Below, piece after piece: positions 19,301 to 27,141 of a stretch of DNA of 47,046 nucleotides. The notes beneath the pieces are model-generated. The model had not been told where the DNA came from. It saw nothing but the letters and a program-made list of their open reading frames with translations, and did not search any database. Position 1 is the first letter of the stretch; each line of letters starts with the position of its first letter. Made by a program: the position numbers and the translations under genes. The DNA is from an uncultured Bacteroidales bacterium (lineage in GTDB: Bacteria > Bacteroidota > Bacteroidia > Bacteroidales > F082), in contig CAMJQC010000016.1 in NCBI GenBank assembly GCA_946407975.1, positions 1 to 47,046 of the forward strand, in the 5' to 3' direction.

Positions 19301-21844
19301 GTGGGCGATAAGGTTGTCGTGACTTTCCCCGCTAATTCTAAGGCAAAAGCGATGGTAACGGTGGAAGCCAGCAACAAGGTGATAGCCAGTTATTATCTCG
19401 ACAATCTCGGAACGGAAGGTAAGGTGGAGTTTAAGGCTACGGAGGAAATGATACCTAATGTCTATGTGTATGTATCATTGCTTCAAGCACATGATGCCGA
19501 CAACGATATGCCTATCCGTATGTATGGCGTGGTGCCGGTCAAGATTGAAAACAAAGAACTAGAGCTGAAACCCGTAGTGGAAGTACCAGAGTCGTCGAAT
19601 ACAAATAAGAAGATTGAGGTGAAGGTAAAGGAAGAGAAAGGCAAGTCGATGACCTATACTTTGGCCGTTGTAGATGAAGGCATATTGGGTCTGACAGGTT
19701 TCTCGACGCCTGACCCATACCGTTATTTCAACAGCAAACAGGCGCTTGGTGTCCGCACCTGGGACAATTATGATTATGTCATTGACGCGTTCAGTGGTGA
19801 TTTCGGCTCGGTCTATGCCATTGGCGGTGACGGCATCATCAACCAGGAGATTGCCCTCGACAACCGCTTTAAGGCCTATGCCGTTACGTTAGGACCTTTC
19901 GAGCTGAAGGCAGGTGGCACCAACAGCCACGAATTTGTGGTTCCTCAATGTTCAGGAGCACTACGCTTTATGGTGGTGGCGAAGAGCGGTGAGAAATCCT
20001 TCGGTCAAGGTGAAAAACAGATGAAGGTCGTCGACCCGATAACTTTGTATGCGGCCGCACCTCGCGTTGTGGCACCTGGCGATGAGCTCAAACTGAAGGT
20101 GCAAGTGCTGTCACCTGTCAACAAGGGCAAGGACCTTGAAGTCAAGGTGGACAACAAGAACCTCATCTCCCTCGCCAACACACCTGCTACGGTTCACATA
20201 GATCAAAACGGCGAAGGCATGGTGGAGATGTTGGTAAAGGTACCTGAGACATTAGGCCTCGCTACGATGAAAGTGACGGTGTCTGGCGGAGGATATTCTG
20301 CCGAGAGCAAGACCGAAATGCCTGTCCGTATGCCTTATGCGGAAAAACGTCAGGTCTTTACGAAAGAAGTCGAAGGTAACCAGACAGTCACTTTGCCTTT
20401 TGATCTGGCTGGCATGAAAGGCACTCAGAGCGGTAATGTGTCGGTGGGCTCACTGGTCCCCGTTGACCTCTTCGGACATCTCGATTACTTGGATGCCTAT
20501 CCCCATGGATGTCTTGAACAGGTTACCTCCAAGGCCTTCCCGAAGCTCTATCTCAATTATTTCATGCAGCTGACCGATGAAGCTCAAGCTAAGTTAGGAA
20601 ACGATATTGCATCCGTCATCAGCGACTTGCAGGCCTACCGTAAGTCAGACAATTCGATGACGAACTGGAAGGGTGGCAATTACTCCGATCCTTGGACAGA
20701 AGTCTATGCCTTGCATTTCCTGGTGGAGGCGCAGAAACAAGGGTTTGCCGTGCCGTCGTATTTCATTGATGGTCTGAGAGAATACCAGGCAAACAGAGCC
20801 AAACAATGGCGCAACAATCCTGACTTTAAGGCAGGCGAAACCATCCAGGCATACCGTCTGTTCGTTTTGGCATTGGCCGATGCTCCCGAGATGGGCGCTC
20901 TGAACCGTTTCAAGGAGATTGACATGCAGTATCCGCTGACCAAGGCACTGGCGGCTGCGGCTTTTGCCCAGACAGGTAAGACCAGCATCGCCAAGTCATT
21001 GCTGCCAGTCGTAGAAGAAGGAAAGGCCTTGTCGGATTACAAGGCTACCCTTGGTTCTCAGACCCGCGACCTTGCTTTTGTCACCTACGCTGAGATGCTT
21101 TGCGGAGTGGATAAAGAGCAGGTGAAGGATCATATCAACCAGATTTGCGGTGTCCTGAATAGTGACCGTTGGCTTGACACGCAGTCTACGGCATTAGCGC
21201 TCTTTACCTTAGGCCGTTATGCTGAGATCAACAAGCTGAAAGGAGCCGACATCGCAGCTAATGTCACTGTAAACGGTGAACCGCATAACCTGAACAGCAA
21301 CATGAGCATGGTGGGCTTCGACTTCGTCCCCGCTATTGGTGGCAACAAAGTGGAGATTAAGAACAACAGCGACCAGAAAGTGGTGGCCAAAGTGTTCACT
21401 AAGACCGCCGTGGCGGAATATGAGACCGAAGAGGCAGGCAACTTCATCAACATGAGGGTGCGTTACTTCGACAAGAATGGCTTGCCAGTCGACCCGAGCA
21501 CCCTGGCTCAGGGCACTGACCTCAACGTGCAGATGACAGTGGAGAACCCGAGCGCTTACAGCGTGACGGAACTTGCACTGTCCTATTATCTGCCGGCAGG
21601 CTGGGAGATCGTCAACGACCGTGTGAGCGGCACCGACGCCTTCCAAGGTGCCAAGCACGTCGACATCCGCGATGACCGTGCATACTTTTATTTTGACCTC
21701 ATGCCTCAGACGAAGCAGACCTTCAACCTGAAGGTAAATGCCACCTTCGAAGGCAACTACATGATACCGGCAGTCCGTTGCGAGGACATGTACAACAACG
21801 AAATCTACTATGTCGTTCCTGCCCGTGGAACCGTAGTGAAATAA
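16331..21844 (+). CDS. Alpha-2-macroglobulin family lipoprotein with thioester motif
   Basis: Bacterial alpha-2-macroglobulin (YfhM-like), a membrane-anchored protein thought to trap proteases in the periplasm. ATG 16331 gives an N-terminal lipoprotein signal with lipobox LSSC (Cys27); the ATG at 16298 would hide it. Residues up to about 600 carry the N-terminal macroglobulin-like domains; an MG2-like segment (FAYTNRGVWRPGDELQLNL) follows. The thioester motif GCLEQ is intact (Cys1394-Gln1397), followed by the helical toroid of the thioester domain. 1837 residues is in range for the family. The next gene is pbpC, the standard partner. Confidence 0.93.
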   Translation: MRKKHFFLSIAIVTLVSLVMVGFLSSCQKGRGRSNAIVEQIAPLPDALLPLLDSYTSGAIVPGDPVTVRFKDGVDLKLKYGDPLPTKIFSFQPALKGKPFWVDENTIGYQYDKLEDGRQYMGVFDISAFCDVPSGMNVQFCFAPRKQNFSLVEVIPFFDDDQKMGYRFKVAFSNPIDVEQALSVFDNALVKQYGLTAASSGVSDYIFEIKGLERKNKPYDITLAMDGKPIGCNTALKKALPIYAQDYFAPVLFDVNKTDGSASLYFSQNLKENQNLDGFFTFEPRIGYRTNIEGNRVDFFFDKSNMSYYQLESMKLTVEGGLNDETGRVLQEGNSYEFELTDDLPKVRWTNAGNIIPDDAGAKVYFDAVNLNSVTLRIVRIYDDNVLSFLQDNDMDDTYGIRKVGRLEKKIRLELDNPVPTRWKTFPIDLSQYVKVEPGAFYQLSLNFGPGDYAFATEEAKAAVAEDEELEKQYWDGQRYDYKKYRYDEDYDWNDPHGFSYYNDVEVRKNILISDLALTAKMGREDIVDVFVYQISDAIPASGAKVSAFDFQRQELATATADSDGHAVLNCARRPAFVVATDSRNNRSVIKTNNGNALSYSKFNVDGETVEKDVFGFAYTNRGVWRPGDELQLNLMLSDYDDQIPDNYPVVLEVFDATSRLYAKKVNTNPVGGIYCFTIPTKPSDETGLWKANFKVGSSIITKMLRVETVKPNRLEIGFDLPEVISTNSTKGVNLHAKWLNGLKASGLKAEVDVKLREGVTRFKNFPEYTFVNETGSFYQEEMSIFSGPLNGEGIATVGFAPLKGLKSSEMLDAVLTTKVFEPTGDFSIISTKAVVSPCASYVGVELPETQSKYGSFYDTGKDWKFNVAVVKENGSLSTTATALEYALYKLDSYWWWSSEDEYSLLRYANGTYRAPYENGKITCTGKTSLTFNIPDERWGNYLLVIDDKQNDNRFAKVISFDWGSSQIHASYGSGAPVQLAMLASAESYNVGDKVVVTFPANSKAKAMVTVEASNKVIASYYLDNLGTEGKVEFKATEEMIPNVYVYVSLLQAHDADNDMPIRMYGVVPVKIENKELELKPVVEVPESSNTNKKIEVKVKEEKGKSMTYTLAVVDEGILGLTGFSTPDPYRYFNSKQALGVRTWDNYDYVIDAFSGDFGSVYAIGGDGIINQEIALDNRFKAYAVTLGPFELKAGGTNSHEFVVPQCSGALRFMVVAKSGEKSFGQGEKQMKVVDPITLYAAAPRVVAPGDELKLKVQVLSPVNKGKDLEVKVDNKNLISLANTPATVHIDQNGEGMVEMLVKVPETLGLATMKVTVSGGGYSAESKTEMPVRMPYAEKRQVFTKEVEGNQTVTLPFDLAGMKGTQSGNVSVGSLVPVDLFGHLDYLDAYPHGCLEQVTSKAFPKLYLNYFMQLTDEAQAKLGNDIASVISDLQAYRKSDNSMTNWKGGNYSDPWTEVYALHFLVEAQKQGFAVPSYFIDGLREYQANRAKQWRNNPDFKAGETIQAYRLFVLALADAPEMGALNRFKEIDMQYPLTKALAAAAFAQTGKTSIAKSLLPVVEEGKALSDYKATLGSQTRDLAFVTYAEMLCGVDKEQVKDHINQICGVLNSDRWLDTQSTALALFTLGRYAEINKLKGADIAANVTVNGEPHNLNSNMSMVGFDFVPAIGGNKVEIKNNSDQKVVAKVFTKTAVAEYETEEAGNFINMRVRYFDKNGLPVDPSTLAQGTDLNVQMTVENPSAYSVTELALSYYLPAGWEIVNDRVSGTDAFQGAKHVDIRDDRAYFYFDLMPQTKQTFNLKVNATFEGNYMIPAVRCEDMYNNEIYYVVPARGTVVK

Positions 21845-21854
21845 GCAGGTTTCT

Positions 21855-21888
21855 GTGGTTTTGGGAGCACCTACGCTCCCAAAACCAC
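21855..21888 (+). other. Perfect 14-bp hairpin between macroglobulin gene and pbpC
   Basis: GTGGTTTTGGGAGC (21855-21868) and GCTCCCAAAACCAC (21875-21888) pair perfectly around a 6-nt loop. No T tract follows on either strand, so it is not a normal intrinsic terminator. It starts 11 nt after the macroglobulin stop and may protect or process the mRNA. Confidence 0.75.
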
Positions 21889-21921
21889 TTGAAAGCAACG
21901 ACATAGCAAAAAGGTTTTGTG

Positions 21922-24261
21922 ATGGGAGCAAGGCTCAAGTCACTCTTAATGAGGAACAAGCGGGTTAGTATTGCCATCGCTGTACTTTTTGCTTTGTTTT
22001 TGCTTTTCTTGTGTATTCCCGTTCCTCGTTTTTCCGACAGCTATTCTACCGTCTTGACGGCTAAAGGCGGAGAGCTGCTCGGAGCACGTATCGCCGATGA
22101 CGGTCAATGGCGTTTCCCTTCGACCAATACCTATTCTGATAAATATGTCAGCTGTCTTCTAGAGTACGAGGATCAACAGTTTTTTCGTCATTGGGGCTTT
22201 AATCCCGTTGCTTTTTTTCAGGCTTTTTCCCAGAACGTGAAAGCGGGCGAAGTGGTACGCGGAGGTAGTACCATCACAATGCAGGTGGTGCGTATGGCCA
22301 GAGGTAACCGTCCGCGCACCTATTGGGAGAAATTTGTCGAAGTGGTACTGGCGATGCGGATGGAACTGCGATATTCCAAAAAGGAGATCCTGGACCTTTA
22401 CGCGGCTCATGCGCCTTTTGGAGGGAATGTCGTCGGTTTGGATGCAGCGGCGTGGCGTTATTTCCATACGACACCCGAAGCCTTGAGTTGGGGTGAAGCG
22501 GCCACCTTGGCCGTGTTGCCTAATTCTCCAGCCTTGATACATCCCGGTCGAAGCAGAGAGCAGCTGAAACAGAAAAGAGACCGTCTGTTGCATGCCATGC
22601 CAAACTCTCGAGCACATCTGCCACATCGGTACCATTTGCCTCGCCTGACAGAAGAGGATGCTGAGCTCGCTCAGATGGAGTCGCTGCCGGAACGTCCCTT
22701 TGAGATGCCGATGTTGGCTTATCATTACCTGCTTGAGGAAGAGAAAGTCCATAAAGGCAGTCTTGTCGCGTCCTCCATAGATTATAAACTGCAGCAATCC
22801 GTTATAGACATCATGAAGCGCCATCATGCCGCCAATGCCAATAACCAGGTGGAGAATGCCGCAGTCTATGTTTTGGATTATTTGACGAATGAAGTGCTGG
22901 CATACGTGGGCAATAATGTTGATGCTACTGATGCCGCTATGGTGGATATGATACAGGCGCAGCGTTCTACGGGCAGTATCCTGAAGCCCTTCCTTTTTGC
23001 AGCTATGCTCGACGACGGTAGACTTACTACAGAGATGGTGTTACCCGATATACCGATGAACCTGTCAGGTTTTACGCCTCGTAATTATTCTGGCGAGTAC
23101 TGGGGAGCGGTGACGGCACGTCGGGCCTTACAGAATTCGTTGAATGCTCCTTTTGTGCATCTGTTGCGGGAATATGGTCAGCCTCGTTTTCATTCATTGT
23201 TGAGAAACTTGCAGCTGTCAGGTATCGTTTTCGATGCGCACCACTATGGTCTCTCACTCGTTGTCGGAGGTGCTGAAGCCTCATTGTTCGATTTGGTTAA
23301 TGCTTATGCTATGATGGGCAGGAAGCTTGCAGAGGCGGTAAATGAGGATTTTGACGGTTTGAAAGGAATAAAAGAAGCTCCTTTTTCAGCAGAGGCGGTG
23401 GCAGAGACTTTCAATGCGATGTTAGGGTTGTCACGGCCCTCCAGCCAAATAGGATGGGGCGGTTTTTCCTCCTCGAAGCAGGTGGCATGGAAGACAGGAA
23501 CCAGTTTTGGCTTTCGCGATGCGTGGTCTATTGGTCTCACCGACCGTTACGTGGTTGGTGTATGGGTGGGTAACTCCAATGGAGAAGGTCGCCCGGGTTT
23601 GACAGGCGTTTCTGCGGCAGCGCCTTTGATGTTTGATGTGGTAGACAAAATGCAAGGCAATTATACCTATCCTTCCACTACTGCTCAAGGCATTGATGTG
23701 GAGGTCTGTACTGAATCAGGCTATCCCAAATCAGAGTACTGCCCCTCGTCGAAGACCATTCGGATACCGAATGTAGAGAACATGACGGGTGTTTGCCCCT
23801 ATCACAAGAAGATATTTCTCGATTCAACGCTTCAGTTTCAAGTTGTGCCCGAATGCTATCCTGTGAATCAGAAAAACTATGAGGTCTATTATGTCTTGCC
23901 TCCTGTCATGGAGTGGTTTTATAAGAAGCATGCTCCGCTTTATAGGCCGCTGCCTGCATTTTATCCTGGTTGTGGTAATGTCAGTCCTGACGAGGTGATG
24001 GCTTTCGTCTATCCAAGGTCGGATGCCAAAGTTACCATTCCTGTGGGTATCCGTGGTGATCGTCAACAGGTCATCTTTGAAATCGCTCATCGTAATCCTC
24101 AGAAAACAGTCTACTGGTCACTCAATGATCGGTTCATCGGCCAGACCCGTCTCAACCATCAGATGCCTATCGATGTGGAAGCAGGTACGTATCGACTCCG
24201 TTGTGTCGATGAGGATGGTGTAGAACTGAATAGGAAGATAGTGGTCGGTTCTAGGCATTAA
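21922..24261 (+). CDS. pbpC: Penicillin-binding protein 1C
   Basis: Bifunctional peptidoglycan glycosyltransferase/transpeptidase anchored by one N-terminal helix (about residues 14-33). The glycosyltransferase domain shows EDQQFFRHWGFNP and GGSTITMQVVRM. The transpeptidase domain shows the SxxK motif in STGSILKP (Ser near 352), SLN in QNSLNAPF and KTG in AWKTGTSFG. A C-terminal BiPBP_C-type domain (about 690-775) is typical of PBP1C. Start codon is uncertain: GTG 21919, ATG 21922 and ATG 21949 are in frame. Downstream partner of the macroglobulin gene; in that pair PBP1C is thought to repair peptidoglycan where the trap acts. Confidence 0.94.
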   Translation: MGARLKSLLMRNKRVSIAIAVLFALFLLFLCIPVPRFSDSYSTVLTAKGGELLGARIADDGQWRFPSTNTYSDKYVSCLLEYEDQQFFRHWGFNPVAFFQAFSQNVKAGEVVRGGSTITMQVVRMARGNRPRTYWEKFVEVVLAMRMELRYSKKEILDLYAAHAPFGGNVVGLDAAAWRYFHTTPEALSWGEAATLAVLPNSPALIHPGRSREQLKQKRDRLLHAMPNSRAHLPHRYHLPRLTEEDAELAQMESLPERPFEMPMLAYHYLLEEEKVHKGSLVASSIDYKLQQSVIDIMKRHHAANANNQVENAAVYVLDYLTNEVLAYVGNNVDATDAAMVDMIQAQRSTGSILKPFLFAAMLDDGRLTTEMVLPDIPMNLSGFTPRNYSGEYWGAVTARRALQNSLNAPFVHLLREYGQPRFHSLLRNLQLSGIVFDAHHYGLSLVVGGAEASLFDLVNAYAMMGRKLAEAVNEDFDGLKGIKEAPFSAEAVAETFNAMLGLSRPSSQIGWGGFSSSKQVAWKTGTSFGFRDAWSIGLTDRYVVGVWVGNSNGEGRPGLTGVSAAAPLMFDVVDKMQGNYTYPSTTAQGIDVEVCTESGYPKSEYCPSSKTIRIPNVENMTGVCPYHKKIFLDSTLQFQVVPECYPVNQKNYEVYYVLPPVMEWFYKKHAPLYRPLPAFYPGCGNVSPDEVMAFVYPRSDAKVTIPVGIRGDRQQVIFEIAHRNPQKTVYWSLNDRFIGQTRLNHQMPIDVEAGTYRLRCVDEDGVELNRKIVVGSRH

Positions 24262-24292
24262 AAAAGTGCAAACAAGGTCGTTTGCACTTTTT
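24261..24292. terminator. Bidirectional terminator between pbpC and the SLC13 gene
   Basis: AAAAAGTGCAAAC (24261-24273) and GTTTGCACTTTTT (24280-24292) form a perfect 13-bp stem with a 6-nt loop. The A run on one side and T run on the other serve both convergent transcripts. Confidence 0.92.
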
Positions 24293-24317
24293 GTAAATCA
24301 TAATCTGATTTTTACTG

Positions 24318-25931
24318 TCAGAGAAACAGTCCTGGAGTGATACCCAGCCATTTGAGTACAGTCTCGCCCCAAACGAGGATGATAACCCACGAAATGGTCA
24401 TCAAGGTGATGCCGAATTTGAATGCGTCGGTCATGCTGTACTGGTTGGTGGTGTAAAGTAATGCCGCTGGCTTGCTGTTGAAAGGTAGAACGTAACAATG
24501 CTCGATAAGCATGGCCACCGGTAATGCCAGGCTCGCTGCCGGGAAGCCAAAACGCTGTTCTACGCCAAGGGCGATGGGTACAAAAATCATGGTACGGATG
24601 GTCTTGCTCTGGAACACAAGGCCAGAGTACATCATGAAGAATGTCAGGATGACATAGAGCACCCAGAATGGGGTGTTGGCTCCGATGCCTAGTGAGTCGA
24701 ACAGGGCGTTGACCATGGTACCGGGCAGTCCTGTGGCGTTAAGTCCTGTGCCGAGCACGTAAGCACCACAGCTGAAGATCATCAGGTGCCAGGGAATATC
24801 GACATCGTTCCATTTCACGACGCCGATGCCAGGCATCAAGGCGATGACGGCACCGATGAGGGCCACCGTGGTGGCGTCGATGCCATGAAGACTGTCGGTG
24901 CACCATAGAAGCAGCACGGCACCGAAGATTGCTACGGCTTTCCATTCTTCTTTCGTCATCTTGCCCATGGCATTAAGTTCCTCTCTGAGGCGTTCCATGC
25001 CGCCTTCGATTTGCGGTCTCTGCTCTTCTTTCTTCATGGGGAAGAAGACATACATGCTGAGCAACAAACCGATGACGAGGATCAGCAAGCTCATAGGACC
25101 GCAGCTGATGAGCCAGTCGCTATAACCGAAGGCTGAAGTCGTGGCGCCGAAGATCAGGGAGATGGCCAGCAGATGGGCTCCAGAGCCCGTGTAGAAGGCG
25201 TTAGCGCCGATGTTCACCTGGAAAAGTTCTTGAATGACGAGGTTACGGGCGAAGTTGTTACGGTTGCCGTTGTACGCTCCATAAATGGCGCATACCGTCA
25301 TCATGATGGGCAACAGAATGGCTGCCTTGACGGTGGTGGCGGAGATGAACATGCTGAGCACCAAGTTGATGAGGAGGAAACTCCAGAGCACCCCCTTGGC
25401 AGACTTGCCGAACTTGAGTACAAAGGCAAGCGCCAACCGTTTGGCGAACTTGGTCTTCACCAGCATGCTGGCGAGGATAAAACTCAAGATGTTGAGCCAC
25501 ATAACAGGGTGGCCGAGTTGTGCGAAGGCTTCCTTTTGGGAGGTGACTCCGCACAACACGACGCCCAGCGTTACAAGCAATGAGGTCAGGTAATTGGGAA
25601 TGGCCTCCGTCATCCACAAAATGAGCGCTGCCACGAAGATGGCGAGCATGGCGTAGTTGCTGCGGATGAAATCGGGGAGACCGATCTCGTTGAGCCTTTT
25701 TAGTGCTTTGTCAGTGACACTCGATTCGGTGATGTTTTCGATGAATCCTATGCTGGAGAACCAGTAGATGACCACGAAGGCGATGACGGCTAAGGGGATG
25801 CCCAAACGGGCCATCCATTTCTCAAAGCCGGATTTCTCCATCTTCGGGAGTTTTTCAATCCTATAGTTGTTCATGTCTAACGGATCATAGGCTTGCACCT
25901 CTTGAGCCATTGTCTTCGTGTCTTCAGCCAT
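24318..25931 (-). CDS. SLC13/DASS-family anion permease
   Basis: Predicted inner-membrane sodium-coupled transporter of divalent anions; members carry dicarboxylates, sulfate or phosphate. The 537 residues have a charged cytoplasmic N-terminus of about 40 residues and a dozen or so hydrophobic segments. MTEAIPNYLTSLLVTL and the SATTVKAAILLPIM segment resemble the SNT-type substrate and sodium loops. I cannot read the substrate from the sequence. It is the last gene of the porin/lamin-tail/CYTH cluster: its ATG shares one base with the stop of the CYTH gene (TAATG), so the two are translationally coupled. Confidence 0.88.
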   Translation of the reverse strand: MAEDTKTMAQEVQAYDPLDMNNYRIEKLPKMEKSGFEKWMARLGIPLAVIAFVVIYWFSSIGFIENITESSVTDKALKRLNEIGLPDFIRSNYAMLAIFVAALILWMTEAIPNYLTSLLVTLGVVLCGVTSQKEAFAQLGHPVMWLNILSFILASMLVKTKFAKRLALAFVLKFGKSAKGVLWSFLLINLVLSMFISATTVKAAILLPIMMTVCAIYGAYNGNRNNFARNLVIQELFQVNIGANAFYTGSGAHLLAISLIFGATTSAFGYSDWLISCGPMSLLILVIGLLLSMYVFFPMKKEEQRPQIEGGMERLREELNAMGKMTKEEWKAVAIFGAVLLLWCTDSLHGIDATTVALIGAVIALMPGIGVVKWNDVDIPWHLMIFSCGAYVLGTGLNATGLPGTMVNALFDSLGIGANTPFWVLYVILTFFMMYSGLVFQSKTIRTMIFVPIALGVEQRFGFPAASLALPVAMLIEHCYVLPFNSKPAALLYTTNQYSMTDAFKFGITLMTISWVIILVWGETVLKWLGITPGLFL

Positions 25932-26407
25932 TATTTCCAGTTTTTATAAGGGTTCTTCATTAACATGGAGTTGAAGTATTTCGGGTCACCGGTAACCTCT
26001 TCGCCGAGCCATGAGGGCTTGTCAAAGGGCTCGTTCTCGTCGGTGAGCTCCACTTCAGCGACGGTGAGGCCGTCGTTGTCGCCATAGAACTCGTCTACTT
26101 CCCAGGTGTGCTTGCCATCGGTGTTCTTGACGAGATAGCGGGTCTTATCGATGACACCAGGTTCACAGATCTCAAGCAGTGACTGTACCTCGTCGACGGG
26201 GATTTCCTTTTCCCATTCGAAGCGGGCAGCGCCAGAAGCGTTGCCTATGCCTTTGATTGTGATGAAACCTTTGTCGCCCTTCACTCTCACGCGGACGGTG
26301 CGCTCAGGGACGCTCGAGAGATAGCCTTGGGTGATGCGCGTGGCCTTGAAAGCCTCCGACTTGAAGTCACCCTTTACCAAAAACTTTTTTTCAATTTCCT
26401 GTGCCAT
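25931..26407 (-). CDS. CYTH-domain triphosphate tunnel protein
   Basis: Predicted cytoplasmic enzyme of the triphosphate-tunnel metalloenzyme fold, whose members hydrolyse inorganic triphosphate, thiamine triphosphate or make cAMP. All the charged tunnel positions seem present: EIEKK at 4-8 (ExExK), R37/R39/R41, K43, K52, E64/E66, K88/R90, E103/D105/E106 and E118/E120. At 158 residues it is a single CYTH domain. Tripolyphosphatase activity is the commonest for small bacterial members and is my inference. It sits between a second CYTH-like gene (5-bp gap) and the SLC13 permease (1-bp overlap). Confidence 0.9.
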   Translation of the reverse strand: MAQEIEKKFLVKGDFKSEAFKATRITQGYLSSVPERTVRVRVKGDKGFITIKGIGNASGAARFEWEKEIPVDEVQSLLEICEPGVIDKTRYLVKNTDGKHTWEVDEFYGDNDGLTVAEVELTDENEPFDKPSWLGEEVTGDPKYFNSMLMKNPYKNWK

Positions 26408-26412
26408 AGTGC

Positions 26413-27057
26413 TTATTCATTTGCGAGCGGTTTGTCGGACATGCCGATGACGCGCTTGATAGCCTGTAAATAGTTGATGTTTTCGACACCTTCGAGTCCC
26501 ACATCTTTGATGGTCTTCTTAATGTCTTCAATCTCTGTCGACTCGGAGTTGATGGTGACGATCTTAGCACCATTGATGAGCACCTCACCATATTCACAGA
26601 TGGTATCGTTGACCATGTAGCCAAAACGACGTTTGTGGACGCGGACGGCGGCCAGATCCGGGTTGGCTTTCACCATGGTGATGAATTCATCGTAGGTATA
26701 GGTGTCCTTGGTGAGTTTCGGCATCTCAACCATGAAAGCGGGGAACACTTCTTTCTCAAGCACTTCTCTTGAGATGGGGAATTCTCCCTTCATGAGAGGG
26801 TTCCATTGCTCAAGTCCGTCAACGGTCTGGACGTAGGTCTTGATGTCCATCTTGCCGTTACGGATCTTCGTGTTGTTGATGTCGTTCTTGCGGGAGATGA
26901 TATAGATCTCGTCGCTGAGGCGCTCCCACACTTTTTCCGGTACGGGGGCGGAGAGACGCGCCATGCGTTTATGAGCCTCACAGAAGCATTGTCCGAATGA
27001 ACGGAATTCAAATCTCGGCTTTGATTCTTCGCCGATTTTCATTTCTTCTTTTGCCAT
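26413..27057 (-). CDS. Divergent CYTH-like protein of unknown function
   Basis: 214 residues, cytoplasmic, no signal peptide. I do not recognise a named family with certainty. The pattern of charged beta strands resembles a triphosphate tunnel: RFEFR (15-19), KIRNGKMDIK (64-73), VRVHKRR (138-144) and EYGE (155-158) with SES at 171-173, followed by a C-terminal helical end (about 176-205). GLEQW (81-85) after the second strand pair reminds me of larger tunnel enzymes. It directly precedes a canonical CYTH gene, 5 bp apart, so a paralogous or paired function is likely. A strong hairpin separates it from the lipoprotein gene upstream. Confidence 0.6.
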   Translation of the reverse strand: MAKEEMKIGEESKPRFEFRSFGQCFCEAHKRMARLSAPVPEKVWERLSDEIYIISRKNDINNTKIRNGKMDIKTYVQTVDGLEQWNPLMKGEFPISREVLEKEVFPAFMVEMPKLTKDTYTYDEFITMVKANPDLAAVRVHKRRFGYMVNDTICEYGEVLINGAKIVTINSESTEIEDIKKTIKDVGLEGVENINYLQAIKRVIGMSDKPLANE

Positions 27058-27075
27058 TTTTTATGATATTAACAA

Positions 27076-27127
27076 GCTATTAGCCATTGACCGTTTCGTT
27101 TGAACGAGACGGCCAATGGCTTTTAGC
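27076..27127 (-). other. Strong intercistronic hairpin inside the porin-SLC13 cluster
   Basis: AGCCATTG (27082-27089) pairs with CAATGGCT (27114-27121); CCGTTTCGTT (27091-27100) pairs with AACGAGACGG (27103-27112) with one G-U pair. Outer GCTA/TAGC adds four pairs. Total about 22 pairs. On the minus strand no T run follows the stem, so full termination is not predicted. It separates the two exported-protein genes from the three downstream genes. Confidence 0.75.
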
Positions 27128-27141
27128 AAATTACACTTTTA

